From Dyadobacter sandarakinus (GTDB lineage: Bacteria; Bacteroidota; Bacteroidia; Cytophagales; Spirosomataceae), in assembly GCF_016894445.1 (NCBI RefSeq), contig NZ_CP056775.1:2358001-2422000 (forward strand): a stretch of 64,000 nt of DNA. The letters run 5' to 3'. The notes under the pieces are model-generated. The model was not told where the DNA came from. It was given only the letters and a program-made list of their open reading frames with translations, and searched no databases. The position numbers were made by a program, and so were the translations under genes. Numbering within the stretch: position 1 is the first letter of the stretch; every line of letters starts with the position of its first letter. This document shows, piece by piece, positions 46,270 to 56,228 of this stretch.

Positions 46270-46301
46270 TAAAAAAGACCTTCCTGATTGCAGGAAGGTC
46301 T
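46270..46301 (-). terminator. Intrinsic terminator of tRNA-Ser
   Basis: An 11-bp perfect stem (46276-46286 with 46291-46301) with a loop of ATTG, followed on the minus strand by six T. It lies 6 bases beyond the tRNA 3' end. Confidence 0.9.
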
Positions 46302-46306
46302 CAGTG

Positions 46307-46393
46307 CAGAGAGGATGAGATTCGAACTCACGATGCAGTTACCCACATACTACCTTTCCAGGGTAGCCCCTTCAACCACTCGGGCACCTCTCT
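46307..46393 (-). tRNA. tRNA-Ser (GGA)
   Basis: 87 bases. Acceptor AGAGAGG pairs with CCTCTCT, discriminator G, T arm with TTCGAAT, long variable arm typical of serine. Anticodon loop C-T-GGA-A-A gives anticodon GGA (reads UCC/UCU). The 3' CCA is not encoded. A good promoter precedes it. Confidence 0.95.
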
Positions 46394-46409
46394 GTGTGGT
46401 TATGGGGTG

Positions 46410-46439
46410 CAAAGATAGGTTTTCTTGCTTTACACGCAA
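46410..46439 (-). promoter_or_regulatory. Promoter of tRNA-Ser
   Basis: On the minus strand, TTG (46437-46439), 19 bases, then a perfect TATCTTTG (46410-46417). Predicts a start near 46403, ten bases before the tRNA. Confidence 0.7.
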
Positions 46440-46457
46440 GAGCTTACTTCAATTTTA

Positions 46458-47519
46458 TCAGATACTCATTTCCCCGCAAAGCGGCCGGGCAAGCATTTCA
46501 ATGCATTGATTCCGCTCCGGCTCTCTCCCAAACACGTACATCATTTTGGTGACAGCTGCTTCTGCCGTAATGTCCGACCCGCTGACCACTCCCAGCTGGT
46601 CGAGGTACTTGCTGGTTTGATAGTGCCCCTGTGCTACGCGCCCGCCCTCACATTGGGTTACATTAAAAATGATAACACCGGCGTCCATTGCGCTCCTGAG
46701 TGCGTCCAGAAACCAGGGATTTGTAGGTGCATTGCCCGCACCGTAAGTTTCCATTACAACCCCACGCAGCCCGGCTATATTCAGGATCGCTCCTGTAACC
46801 AGCGGGCTGATCCCCGGGAACAGTTTCAGAAAAGCCACCCGGTTGTCGAGCTGCTTGTGAATCGTAAGTGTTGCGCCCGGATTGCAGGGCCTGATGTAGG
46901 GAAGATTATACTCGATGTGCACACCTGCATTGGCTAGGGCCGGATAATTGGCCGAGTGAAATGCATTGAAATCGGAGCTTTCGCGCTTTTTGGAACGATT
47001 GCCCCGAAGCAGCCGTGAGTTGAAGTAAATGCATACTTCGGAAATAACCGGATGCCCGCGGTCGTCCCGGGCTGCGGCGAGTTCCAGTGCAGTAATGATA
47101 TTTTCACGCGCATCGGACCGGGCCACACCAATCGGCAACTGGGCACCGGTGAGGATAACGGGCTTGTTAAGCCCTTCGAGCAGGTAGCTGAGAGCCGAGG
47201 CCGTATAGGCCATGGTATCGGTTCCGTGCAGGATCACAAAGCTGTCGTACCGGTGGTAATGCTCGCCGATGATCCCGGCAAGCTCCACCCAGATCGCAGG
47301 ATTCACATTGGACGAATCGATCGGGTCGGGAAGTGACAGGAAGGTTATTTCAAAATGCAGCCTGCTGATCTCCGGCACACGGCTGATCATCTCTTCAAAG
47401 TTGAAGGGTACGAGCTGGCGGCCCTTGCTTTCGTACACCATACCCAGCGTGCCACCCGTGTAGATCACCAGCACCGAACCGATTGGCGGTTCAGGCGAAA
47501 CGGGGTTAATGTAGATCAT
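46458..47519 (-). CDS. ansA: Type I L-asparaginase
   Basis: About 353 residues from ATG 47519 (ATG 47531 and 47540 are alternatives overlapping tatD). Catalytic Thr motif Y-T-G-G-T-L-G near 20 and H-G-T-D-T-M near 100, both diagnostic of the asparaginase family. There is no signal peptide, matching the cytosolic type I enzyme, which converts asparagine to aspartate and ammonia. It is last in a four-gene operon with TatD, GT2 and deacetylase genes, one base behind the tatD stop. Confidence 0.92.
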   Translation of the reverse strand: MIYINPVSPEPPIGSVLVIYTGGTLGMVYESKGRQLVPFNFEEMISRVPEISRLHFEITFLSLPDPIDSSNVNPAIWVELAGIIGEHYHRYDSFVILHGTDTMAYTASALSYLLEGLNKPVILTGAQLPIGVARSDARENIITALELAAARDDRGHPVISEVCIYFNSRLLRGNRSKKRESSDFNAFHSANYPALANAGVHIEYNLPYIRPCNPGATLTIHKQLDNRVAFLKLFPGISPLVTGAILNIAGLRGVVMETYGAGNAPTNPWFLDALRSAMDAGVIIFNVTQCEGGRVAQGHYQTSKYLDQLGVVSGSDITAEAAVTKMMYVFGREPERNQCIEMLARPLCGEMSI

Positions 47520-47520
47520 T

Positions 47521-48297
47521 TTATAATCCATGATCCGCACTTTTTAGCAGTTGCAATGCATTCCGGGTTGTGACAGCCACTACTTCTTCTTTACTGGTCT
47601 GTGTCAGGTCTCCTACCCGCTGCGCCACCAGTTCTATATAGGCTGCTTCATTTCTTTTACCCCGGAAAGGGACCGGGGCCAGGTACGGGCTGTCGGTTTC
47701 AAGTACAAGATGTTCGAGGCCGATATGAGGAAGCACTTTGTCCAATCCCCCATTCTTGAAGGTAGCCACGCCCCCGATTCCAAGCTTGAATCCAAGCTCA
47801 ATTGCTTTTTTAACTTCTTCCAACGTTCCTGTAAAACAATGAAAAATACCTTTCAGCTCCGGATCAGCAAAGTCCTCAATCAGTTTCACAACCTCCCAGA
47901 ATGCATTGCGGCTGTGAATGTCAATCCAGAGATCATGCCTGCGGGCCAGACCGCACTGGTACAAAAAAGCTTTTTCCTGCTGCTCGCGAAAGGTTACATC
48001 CCAGTACAGATCCATGCCGATTTCCCCGATGGCGATGAATTCAGCCCTGGAAAGCCAGTCTTCCATGATCTGAAGTTCTTTTTCGAAATCATTTTTAACA
48101 TATACCGGGTGCAGTCCGATCATGGGCAGGCACTTTCCCGGAAAAGCTTCTGCGAGCTTCATCATGCCGTCAATCGTCGCATGGTCGCAATTCGGCATCC
48201 AAATCTGTTCGATACCTGCTTTCCAGGCTCTTTCCAGCATGGCAGGCCGGTCGTCATTGTATTCCTCACTGTAAATGTGAGCGTGTGTTTCAATCAT
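47521..48297 (-). CDS. TatD-family metal-dependent hydrolase
   Basis: About 258 residues. Metal ligands H-A-H in M-I-E-T-H-A-H, G-E-I-G-M-D near 95, I-H-S-R-N near 132, F-H-C-F-T-G near 160 and E-T-D-S-P-Y-L near 205 are all present. TatD proteins are metal-dependent DNases or hydrolases with broad roles. ATG at 48297 is used because the family starts there; the longer frame to 48564 adds unrelated sequence opposite the next gene. It is coupled (2-base gap) to the GT2 gene. Confidence 0.92.
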   Translation of the reverse strand: MIETHAHIYSEEYNDDRPAMLERAWKAGIEQIWMPNCDHATIDGMMKLAEAFPGKCLPMIGLHPVYVKNDFEKELQIMEDWLSRAEFIAIGEIGMDLYWDVTFREQQEKAFLYQCGLARRHDLWIDIHSRNAFWEVVKLIEDFADPELKGIFHCFTGTLEEVKKAIELGFKLGIGGVATFKNGGLDKVLPHIGLEHLVLETDSPYLAPVPFRGKRNEAAYIELVAQRVGDLTQTSKEEVVAVTTRNALQLLKSADHGL

Positions 48298-48299
48298 AA

Positions 48300-49301
48300 T
48301 TATTGATATTCCCTGCCTTTCCAGATTGCTTTTCCCGGCAGAATATGCAGCATCAGCATGGCGGCCATGATGGCGCTCATATAAAACCAGAAAAGGACTG
48401 CAGGAAGGTAAAGGTCTTTTTGCTTTAAATAACCAACACAAACAACCGCCGCGGCTGTGACCATCAGGTAATGCACCAGGAGCGCACTGCCTGCAATGCA
48501 GGGCATCCAGATAGCCAGCACCAGCAGCAGTGGAACAATCAGCGCAGACAAAATGATGTTCCATTTGAAACTGACAAAAGATTTCATCACGCCCTGAACC
48601 CAGCGCTTGCGCTGCCGGAGCAACTCACCGATGCTGTTGACCGGTTCAGAAATATTGAGGAGCCTGGTCTCATACCCGATCTGAAAGTCAAAGCCCCGGT
48701 GTACCACAGCCATAAACAATGCATAGTCCTCGATAATGGAAAACCCGAGCTGCTCATAGCCTCCCACCCCAAAATAAGCTTCTCGTGACACGGCCATGTT
48801 ATTGCCCATGCCCGTAACCGGAATTTTGAACCTGGCAGCCAGCCGCACGAGGCCCAGCACGAGCAACCATTCTACCGAAAGGAAATCGGCCAGCAGGTGC
48901 TTTTGCGTCATCCGGGTAACTCCTACAACCACCCCGGCACCTTCTGCAAAATGGGTAAGCATGGTGGATGCCCACGTCGGTGGAACGGCAATATCGGCAT
49001 CACAAAAAAAGAAATACCGACCCTTTGCCTCCCGGGCGAGTTGTGCCAGTACGTTGGCTTTCCCTTCCAGCCCATGCGAGCGCGCAGCAATTTTCAGGTA
49101 CCTGAACCAGGGTTTATCCCGGATAAATTCTTGCACCACCAGCGCAGTAGCGTCTTCGGAATCGTCGTCGCCAATGAGTATCTCAATGGCATCTTTGGGA
49201 AAATTCAGCGCATCCAGCGAACGGAGACAGCGTGCAATGTGCTGTTCTTCATTTCGGGCTGCCACCAGAATGCTCACCTGAATAGTACCTGCAATACTCA
49301 A
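48300..49301 (-). CDS. Family 2 glycosyltransferase, membrane-anchored
   Basis: About 333 residues from TTG 49301. GT-A landmarks: V-S-I-L-V-A-A-R-N-E-E, G-D-D-D-S-E-D, F-F-C-D-A-D-I-A and, late, R-Q-R-K-R-W-V-Q-G (Q/RxxRW). Two or three hydrophobic helices at 240-325 anchor it. This pattern is that of processive or membrane GT2 enzymes (chitin/hyaluronan/cellulose-type). The TTG start is weakly supported; the GTG a few codons inside is an alternative. It lies 10 bases after a polysaccharide-deacetylase gene, which fits a polymer-making pair. Confidence 0.88.
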   Translation of the reverse strand: MSIAGTIQVSILVAARNEEQHIARCLRSLDALNFPKDAIEILIGDDDSEDATALVVQEFIRDKPWFRYLKIAARSHGLEGKANVLAQLAREAKGRYFFFCDADIAVPPTWASTMLTHFAEGAGVVVGVTRMTQKHLLADFLSVEWLLVLGLVRLAARFKIPVTGMGNNMAVSREAYFGVGGYEQLGFSIIEDYALFMAVVHRGFDFQIGYETRLLNISEPVNSIGELLRQRKRWVQGVMKSFVSFKWNIILSALIVPLLLVLAIWMPCIAGSALLVHYLMVTAAAVVCVGYLKQKDLYLPAVLFWFYMSAIMAAMLMLHILPGKAIWKGREYQ

Positions 49302-49311
49302 ATTCTAAAAT

Positions 49312-49956
49312 TTAATGGTGAAAAGGTTCGGCTCCGGTCATAGGCAAAGCCTCAAATGCATATCCTTTCGCTGCAAAATGTTCGAGCATACGCGGAAGTG
49401 CATACTGCATATTTGCAGCGGCTTTGATACTATCGTGAAAAAGGATAATAGAACCGGGCCGGGCGTAGCGGATTGTCTTGGCAAGACAAACATCCGGGGT
49501 AATTTTTTGTGAAAAATCGCCGCTCAGCACGTCCCACATGATAATTTTTCTTGTGGGCAGCAGCTGCGCCGACTGACTTTTTCTGATGCGTCCATAAGGC
49601 GGGCGGAAAAGCTGGGTCTCCACATCCAGCATTTCGTCGCATGCCAGCACATTATCAAGGTACAGTTCATCTTCGGTTTTCCAACCGTTCATATGATTGA
49701 AGGTGTGGTTGCCGATGGCATGGCCGGCGTCAAGTACCTGTGTGAAAATGCGGGGATGCTTACGCACATTATCTCCGATGCAAAAAAACGTAGCTTTTGC
49801 CTGGTAGGCTGCCAGTGTATCGAGCACACCTTCCGTAATATCGGGAATCGGACCGTCGTCAAACGTGAGGTACAGCTTTTTCTCCCGGGTAGGCATGCGC
49901 CATATAAATCCCGGAAAGAACATCCTGAGCCATATTGGAGAGTAATGCAGAAACAT
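49312..49956 (-). CDS. NodB-type polysaccharide deacetylase
   Basis: About 214 residues. Motifs L-T-F-D-D-G-P (metal Asp), G-N-H-T-F-N-H (H-x-x-x-H), R-P-P-Y-G-R and I-L-F-H-D match the NodB carbohydrate esterase family 4. It should remove acetyl groups from N-acetyl sugars of a polymer. The N-terminus is hydrophobic, possibly an anchor. First of the operon with GT2, TatD and asparaginase genes. Start ATG. Confidence 0.9.
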   Translation of the reverse strand: MFLHYSPIWLRMFFPGFIWRMPTREKKLYLTFDDGPIPDITEGVLDTLAAYQAKATFFCIGDNVRKHPRIFTQVLDAGHAIGNHTFNHMNGWKTEDELYLDNVLACDEMLDVETQLFRPPYGRIRKSQSAQLLPTRKIIMWDVLSGDFSQKITPDVCLAKTIRYARPGSIILFHDSIKAAANMQYALPRMLEHFAAKGYAFEALPMTGAEPFHH

Positions 49957-50008
49957 CGGCCAGATTTTCAGGGCGGCAATAAACGTTTTTTTACAAAGAT
50001 AAACCCGT

Positions 50009-50041
50009 AAAAAATAAAAAGCCGCCCCCGGAGAGGCAGCT
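50009..50041 (-). terminator. Intrinsic terminator behind gltD
   Basis: Stem GCTGCC/GGCGGC (50021-50040, one G-T pair) followed on the minus strand by TTTTTATTTTTT. It lies 42 bases past the gltD stop. Confidence 0.75.
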
Positions 50042-50082
50042 TCTCATTTTATGTACAGCAACCGGCTGCTGCCTTCTGCCGC

Positions 50083-51591
50083 TCAGGCGTGGGCAAATAG
50101 AGGGTTGAACATGGATACCGCCTTGGCTTCCAGGAACGAAGTACCCATCAGGTACTCGTCTACGGAGCGGGCTGCCTCCCGGCCTTCGCTGATCGCCCAA
50201 ACGACCAGAGATTGTCCCCGGCGGCAATCACCGGCTGCAAACACTTTTTCGTTGCTGGCAGACTGGTACCCATTGGTTTTGATATTTCCACGCTCGTCGA
50301 ATTCAACGTCGAGGTCAGTAAGCAGACCTTCCTGCTGCGGGTGCAGAAACCCTGCTGCCAGGAATGCCAGGTCACATGGAATACTGCGTTCGCTGCCTTC
50401 CACTTCCTTCATCTGCATGCGGCCCGTTTCCGGATCCTTCTGCCAGTCAAGATCAACGATTTTGAGCGCTTTCAGATTTCCGTTCTCATCACCTACAAAT
50501 TCTTTGGTATTGATCGACCAATGCCTGTCGCAGCCTTCCTCATGGGAGGTGGATGTGCGCAGCATCATTGGCCAGTTAGGCCAGGGCGTGCTGCTGTCAC
50601 GTTCCTTCGGAGGGATAGGCATGAGCTCGATCTGCGTAATAGATTTGGCACCATGACGGCCGGATGTACCGACACAGTCGGAGCCCGTATCACCGCCTCC
50701 AATCACCACTACGTGCTTGTCTTTGGCGTAGATTTCTCCATTTGCGTAGGTTGAACCACGGTGGTCTACCAGGCGGTCAATGCCAGCCACGCGCTTGTTT
50801 TGCTGGCTCAGGAATTCCATGGCAAAATGTACCCCTTTGAGGTTGCGTCCGCCGATTTTTACATCGCGGGGCACCGTAGAGCCCATGGTCAGCAGCACCG
50901 CATCAAACTCGTCCAGGAGCTCATCGGCCTTGATGTCCACACCTACATTCACATTGGTACGAAACTGCACGCCTTCTTCCTGCATAACCGCCAGTCTGCG
51001 GTCGATAATGCCCTTATCCAGCTTGAAATCAGGAATTCCATAGCGTACAAGGCCTCCGATCTTGTCGGCGCGCTCCATCAGCACTACGGTGTGGCCGGCC
51101 TGGTTGAGCTGGGCAGCGGCTGCTAATCCCGCAGGACCTGAGCCTACTACGGCTACTTTCTTGCCGGTACGTACCGCAGGCATCTTGGGTTTTACAAGGC
51201 CAAGTTCAAAAGCTTTCTCGATAATTGCCTTTTCAATGTACTCGATCGCTACCGGCGGCTTGTTGATGCCGAGCACGCACGATGCTTCGCAGGGTGCAGG
51301 GCAGATCCTACCGGTAAACTCTGGAAAATTGTTGGTGGATGCCAGGATTTCATAGGCCAGTCCCCAGTTCTCATCGTACACGGCATCGTTGAACTCGGGA
51401 ATAATATTCCCGAGCGGACAACCATTGTGGCAAAAAGGAATTCCGCAGTCCATACACCGGGCTGCCTGCTGTTTGGAATTCGAGTCTGTGGGGGCTGTTT
51501 CAATCTCACGGTAGTCGTGCAAACGCTCTTCTACGCTCCTTTTTTTAGGCAACTCCCTTTCAAACTCTAAAAATCCGGTCGGTTTTCCCAT
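50083..51591 (-). CDS. gltD: Glutamate synthase (NADPH) small subunit
   Basis: About 502 residues. Cysteines C46, C49, C54 and C58 (C-M-D-C...F-C-H-N-G-C) plus a second cluster I-C-P-A-P-C-E-A-S-C near 95 bind the 4Fe-4S centres. FAD motif V-G-S-G-P-A-G-L-A-A is near 152 and the NADPH motif V-I-G-G-G-D-T-G near 292. It feeds electrons from NADPH to the large subunit for glutamate synthesis. It is 56 bases downstream of gltB on the same strand. Complete. Confidence 0.96.
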   Translation of the reverse strand: MGKPTGFLEFERELPKKRSVEERLHDYREIETAPTDSNSKQQAARCMDCGIPFCHNGCPLGNIIPEFNDAVYDENWGLAYEILASTNNFPEFTGRICPAPCEASCVLGINKPPVAIEYIEKAIIEKAFELGLVKPKMPAVRTGKKVAVVGSGPAGLAAAAQLNQAGHTVVLMERADKIGGLVRYGIPDFKLDKGIIDRRLAVMQEEGVQFRTNVNVGVDIKADELLDEFDAVLLTMGSTVPRDVKIGGRNLKGVHFAMEFLSQQNKRVAGIDRLVDHRGSTYANGEIYAKDKHVVVIGGGDTGSDCVGTSGRHGAKSITQIELMPIPPKERDSSTPWPNWPMMLRTSTSHEEGCDRHWSINTKEFVGDENGNLKALKIVDLDWQKDPETGRMQMKEVEGSERSIPCDLAFLAAGFLHPQQEGLLTDLDVEFDERGNIKTNGYQSASNEKVFAAGDCRRGQSLVVWAISEGREAARSVDEYLMGTSFLEAKAVSMFNPLFAHA

Positions 51592-51647
51592 TCTTGATAT
51601 GCTTATTTAAAATCGTGATTCAAATACAATTATCAGCTGCAAGACTA

Positions 51648-54600
51648 TTACTGCACAACATCTACAACAATGTCTTTATATACAATGTTCTTGTCAGCAA
51701 TCTGCTGTGCGAGCGTAATACCGCGACCTTCAAGGGCTTTCCTGAAATCGGACGGCATTACTTTGACAAACTGTCCTGCCGAAACTTCCCAGTTTTGCAG
51801 CAGCTGGAATGCAATATTGCTGGTGGTGTACTGGAAGTGTTTTTCAAGATACTCTCTCAAAATACCCTGATCCTCATCATTCAGCGATTCGAGCGATACC
51901 ATTTCGGTGTTCACTTTTTCCTGGAAGGTACCGGCTTTATCGAGCACGTATGCAACTCCCCCTGACATCCCTGCTGCGAAGTTGCGGCCGGTTTCTCCGA
52001 GAATGATCGCCAATCCGCCCGTCATATATTCGAGGCCGTGGTCTCCTACTCCTTCCACTACTACCTTGGCACCTGAGTTGCGTACGCAGAAACGCTCGCC
52101 AGCAGTACCGCGGATGAAGGCGTCACCGGAAGTAGCTCCGTAAAATGCCACATTACCGATAATGATGTTTTCTTCCGGTCTGAACTTGGAATCACGGTCC
52201 GGATACACGATCAGCTCGGCGCCGCAAAGACCTTTTCCGAAGTAATCGTTTGCATCCCCTTCGAGTTCAAGACGTACACCCGCCGTGTTAAATGCTCCAA
52301 AGCTTTGTCCGGCAGTACCGCGGAATTTGAAGTGAATATTTCCACGGGAAAGTCCTGCACCGCCGTACTTCTTGGAAATTTCATTGGAAAGCATAGTACC
52401 CACAGACCTGTTCAGGTTGTTGATCGGGAACTCTGCATATATTTCCTCCCTGGTTTCCAGTGCAGGTTGTGCAGTACGTATCAGGTCAATATCAAGAATA
52501 CTATCAATGCCATGATCCTGCTCTTCCTGCTTGAACTGCGCTACCGACAGGTCACCTTCTTTAAACAGGATCGCGTCGAAGTTCAGATTTTTGTACTTCC
52601 AGTGTTTTACATCATTGCGGAGTTCGAGGTACTGTGCCTGCCCCACCATTTCATTTACCGTACGGAAACCAAGCTGTGCCATGATCTCGCGCAGTTCCTG
52701 GGCCATAAAGGTGAACATGTTCACCACATGCTCAGGCTTACCGGAAAACAATGCGCGCAACTCTTTGCGCTGTGTTGCCACGCCTACCGGACAGGTGTTC
52801 AGGTGACATTTACGCATCATGATACATCCTGCGGCAACGAGCGCCGCGGTAGCTACTCCCCACTCCTCTGCACCCAGCATGGCTGCAATGGCAAGGTCAC
52901 GGCCTGTACGCAGCTGGCCGTCGGCCTGTACCGTTACGCGGCCGCGCAATTTGTTCCGTACCAGCGTCTGGTGTGTTTCAGCTAATCCAAGCTCCCAGGG
53001 AAGGCCTGCGTGCCGGATCGAGCTCAGCGGAGATGCACCTGTACCGCCATCATAGCCGGAAATTAGGATATGGTCGGCATGCGCTTTGGCAACACCGGAC
53101 GCCACCGTTCCTACGCCTGCTTCGGATACCAGCTTCACGCTGATACGAGCCTGGCGGTTTGCATTTTTAAGGTCAAAGATCAGCTGGGCAAGATCCTCAA
53201 TGGAATAAATATCATGGTGTGGCGGAGGCGAGATCAGCCCGACCCCAGGTGTTGAATGCCGTGTACGTCCGATCCAGTCGTCTACCTTGAACCCTGGCAG
53301 CTGACCACCTTCACCCGGCTTGGCACCCTGGGCGGTTTTGATCTGAAGTTCTCCTGCATTACTCAGGTAGTGGCTGGTCACCCCAAATCGCCCGGAGGCC
53401 ACCTGCTTGATCTGCGAGTTCATACTATCGCCATTTTCAAGCGGTTTGTAGCGCAGCTCATCCTCGCCACCCTCGCCGGAGTTGGACTTTCCGCCGATAC
53501 GGTTCATGGCAACAGCTAAGGTGGTATGTGCTTCCCACGAGATGGAACCAAAGGACATAGCCCCGGTAGCAAAACGCTTGAAAATGCTTTCAACCGGCTC
53601 AACTTCTTCAATCGGAACAGATACGCCTTTTTTGAAGCGCAATAAACCACGGAGCGTAAGTGCCTTATGGCTCTGGTCGTCGATCAGCTTGGAGTATTTT
53701 TTAAATAGCTCATAACTGTTAGCCTTGGTCGATTGTTGCAGCAGGTGCACAGACTGCGGATTGAAAATATGTGCCTCGCCGCGCTGCTTCCATTGGTATA
53801 CCCCTCCTACTTCAAGCCTTGGCTTTTGATCGGGGGTGTTGTGGTAGGCAACTTTGTGACGCACGAGAATTTCGCGCGCAATTTCAGCAATACCCATTCC
53901 GCCAATCCTCGAAATCGTCCCGGTAAAGTAACGGTCGACTACTTCCTTGTTAATACCGACGCATTCGAATATTTGTGCGCCCTGGTAAGACTGCAATGTC
54001 GAAATTCCCATTTTAGAGAAAATCTTCAGCAGCTCCTTATTTACGGCTTTGATGTAATTGTAATAAAGCTTGTCGTCTGCAAAGTCACCATCGATCATGC
54101 TTTGCTTATTCATATAAGAAAGCGTCTCGAAGGCCATATATGGACAAATACCTGCCGCTCCGTACCCGATCAGGGTGGCAAAATGGTGCGTCTCCCAAAC
54201 ATCGCCGGCTTCCACAAGCAACCCTACCTTACCTCTCAGCCCTTCGCGGATAAGATGGTGGTGAATGGTGGCAGTAGCGAGCAGCGACGGGATCGGCGCA
54301 TGGTCAGAATCAATGGCGCGGTCGGACAGGATCAGGATCTCAAACCCGTCCTCGATTGCATCCGTGGCATAGCGGCAAATGCGCTCCAATGCACGTTCAA
54401 GGGCTTTACCGCCCTGATCCGCACGGAAATATGTATTGATCGTCTTGGCCTGGAAGCCGTCTTTGTCCACAAAACGCAGCTTGTCGAACTCCTGCACGGT
54501 CAGTACAGGATGTGGCAGCGCAATCTGGCGGCAATGCTTCGGTGTTTCGGTCAATACGTTTTCGGTACCGCCTACAAAAGAAATCAGCGACATAATTGCC

Positions 54601-56228
54601 CGCTCCCGGATCGAGTCGATCGGCGGGTTGGTAACCTGGGCAAAAAGCTGTTTGAAATAGCTTGATAAATGCTGGCTCTGCTCAGAAAGTACCGCGAGAG
54701 GACTATCCGTACCCATTGAACCAATGGCTTCCAGCCCGGTCTGCGCCATAGGTGCCAGGATCATCCGGAGGTCTTCCGAAGTATAGCCGAATGCGATCTG
54801 GCGCTTCAGCAGTGCAGCTTCGTCGTATGCCCGGTAGGTGCGGATGGGATGTTCGAGCTGATCTACGTGCAGCTTGTTATCTTCAAGCCACTTCTGGTAA
54901 GGTTTACCTGAACATACCGCTGCTTTTATTTCTTCATCCGGAATAATACGTCCCTGCTCCATATCCACCACGAACATACGTCCGGGCTGCAGACGGCCTT
55001 TGGTCACTACCCTGGCCTGGTCTACTTCCAGTACGCCCGCTTCCGATGCCATAATAATAGTATCATCATCGAGCACCCAGTAGCGCGAAGGCCGCAGCCC
55101 GTTACGGTCGAGCGTAGCACCTACTATTTTACCGTCTGTAAATGAAATGGAAGCGGGACCATCCCATGGCTCCATCATTGCCGCATGGTACTCGTAAAAT
55201 GCTTTTCGCTCTGGATCCATTTGCTCATTGCCGTCCCAGGCTTCCGGGATCAGCATCATCATCACATGCGGCAGCGAGCGGCCCGACAGGTGCAGCAGCT
55301 CAATTGCATTGTCAAGGTTGGCAGAATCGGACTGGTTCCTGTCACAGATTGGCAGGATCATATCCATTTCTTCCTTTGTAAAAAACTCCGACGAAAATGC
55401 CTTCTCACCGGCGCGGATCCAGTTCACATTTCCTTTTACGGTATTGATCTCACCATTATGGGCGATGTACCGGAAAGGCTGCGCAAGCTCCCAGGATGGG
55501 AATGTATTGGTTGAAAAACGCGAGTGTACCACCGCAAGGGCCGACACTACGGATTCATTTTCAAGATCTGGAAAATAATATTTCAGCTGGGCCGTGGTCA
55601 GCTGACCCTTGTAGGAAATGGTACGGCAGGAAAGCGAGGAGTAATAAAAGTTTTTGGCACCTCCTTTAACCGTATCCCTGATCAGCCTGGCCGAAACCTG
55701 GCGCAGGATGTACAGCTTCCTTTCAAAGCCAAGATCATCGGTAACATCATCCGGACGTTTGATAAAAACCTGCTCTACATGCGGCTCCACGGACAATGAG
55801 CCTTCACCCAGTGTATTGTTGAGCGTAGGTACCTTGCGGTATCCCAGCAGATGCAGGCCCAGCTTCCTGATTTTCCGGTTCAGTATATCGCGGCACTCTT
55901 CACGGATGGTTTCATCATTCGGAAAAAAGATCATCCCAACGCCATACTCACCGGCAGGAGGCAGTTGTACGCCCATTTTCGAGCATTCTTCCACGAAAAA
56001 TTCATGTGGAATCTGAATGAGAATCCCGGCCCCGTCACCTGTATTGGGATCAAAACCAGTAGCACCCCGGTGTTCCATTCGCTCTAACATGTGGATGGCG
56101 TCCGCCACAATCTGGTGTGACTTACGACCCTTTATGTTAGCCCGGAATCCAATTCCACATGCATCATGCTCAAATTCCGGACGGTATAGTCCCTGATTTT
56201 CTACCATCGGTTCAGATTTTTGCGACAT
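51648..56228 (-). CDS. gltB: Glutamate synthase large subunit
   Basis: About 1526 residues. Class II amidotransferase domain begins at catalytic C24 (H-D-A-C-G-I-G-F), which would be exposed by removal of 23 residues. The central and FMN-binding synthase domains follow (about 480-1220, with G-E-G-G-E-D and P-G-E-G-G-Q-L-P-G), the 3Fe-4S cysteine cluster (C-I-M-M-R-K-C-H-L-N-T-C-P-V-G), and the C-terminal beta-helix (G-G-x-G-x-x repeats). It makes glutamate from glutamine and 2-oxoglutarate. First gene of a gltBD operon. Confidence 0.97.
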   Translation of the reverse strand: MSQKSEPMVENQGLYRPEFEHDACGIGFRANIKGRKSHQIVADAIHMLERMEHRGATGFDPNTGDGAGILIQIPHEFFVEECSKMGVQLPPAGEYGVGMIFFPNDETIREECRDILNRKIRKLGLHLLGYRKVPTLNNTLGEGSLSVEPHVEQVFIKRPDDVTDDLGFERKLYILRQVSARLIRDTVKGGAKNFYYSSLSCRTISYKGQLTTAQLKYYFPDLENESVVSALAVVHSRFSTNTFPSWELAQPFRYIAHNGEINTVKGNVNWIRAGEKAFSSEFFTKEEMDMILPICDRNQSDSANLDNAIELLHLSGRSLPHVMMMLIPEAWDGNEQMDPERKAFYEYHAAMMEPWDGPASISFTDGKIVGATLDRNGLRPSRYWVLDDDTIIMASEAGVLEVDQARVVTKGRLQPGRMFVVDMEQGRIIPDEEIKAAVCSGKPYQKWLEDNKLHVDQLEHPIRTYRAYDEAALLKRQIAFGYTSEDLRMILAPMAQTGLEAIGSMGTDSPLAVLSEQSQHLSSYFKQLFAQVTNPPIDSIRERAIMSLISFVGGTENVLTETPKHCRQIALPHPVLTVQEFDKLRFVDKDGFQAKTINTYFRADQGGKALERALERICRYATDAIEDGFEILILSDRAIDSDHAPIPSLLATATIHHHLIREGLRGKVGLLVEAGDVWETHHFATLIGYGAAGICPYMAFETLSYMNKQSMIDGDFADDKLYYNYIKAVNKELLKIFSKMGISTLQSYQGAQIFECVGINKEVVDRYFTGTISRIGGMGIAEIAREILVRHKVAYHNTPDQKPRLEVGGVYQWKQRGEAHIFNPQSVHLLQQSTKANSYELFKKYSKLIDDQSHKALTLRGLLRFKKGVSVPIEEVEPVESIFKRFATGAMSFGSISWEAHTTLAVAMNRIGGKSNSGEGGEDELRYKPLENGDSMNSQIKQVASGRFGVTSHYLSNAGELQIKTAQGAKPGEGGQLPGFKVDDWIGRTRHSTPGVGLISPPPHHDIYSIEDLAQLIFDLKNANRQARISVKLVSEAGVGTVASGVAKAHADHILISGYDGGTGASPLSSIRHAGLPWELGLAETHQTLVRNKLRGRVTVQADGQLRTGRDLAIAAMLGAEEWGVATAALVAAGCIMMRKCHLNTCPVGVATQRKELRALFSGKPEHVVNMFTFMAQELREIMAQLGFRTVNEMVGQAQYLELRNDVKHWKYKNLNFDAILFKEGDLSVAQFKQEEQDHGIDSILDIDLIRTAQPALETREEIYAEFPINNLNRSVGTMLSNEISKKYGGAGLSRGNIHFKFRGTAGQSFGAFNTAGVRLELEGDANDYFGKGLCGAELIVYPDRDSKFRPEENIIIGNVAFYGATSGDAFIRGTAGERFCVRNSGAKVVVEGVGDHGLEYMTGGLAIILGETGRNFAAGMSGGVAYVLDKAGTFQEKVNTEMVSLESLNDEDQGILREYLEKHFQYTTSNIAFQLLQNWEVSAGQFVKVMPSDFRKALEGRGITLAQQIADKNIVYKDIVVDVVQ

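Noticed and set aside
53733..54665. 310-codon plus-strand frame
   Set aside because: It is antisense to gltB and shows no family resemblance.
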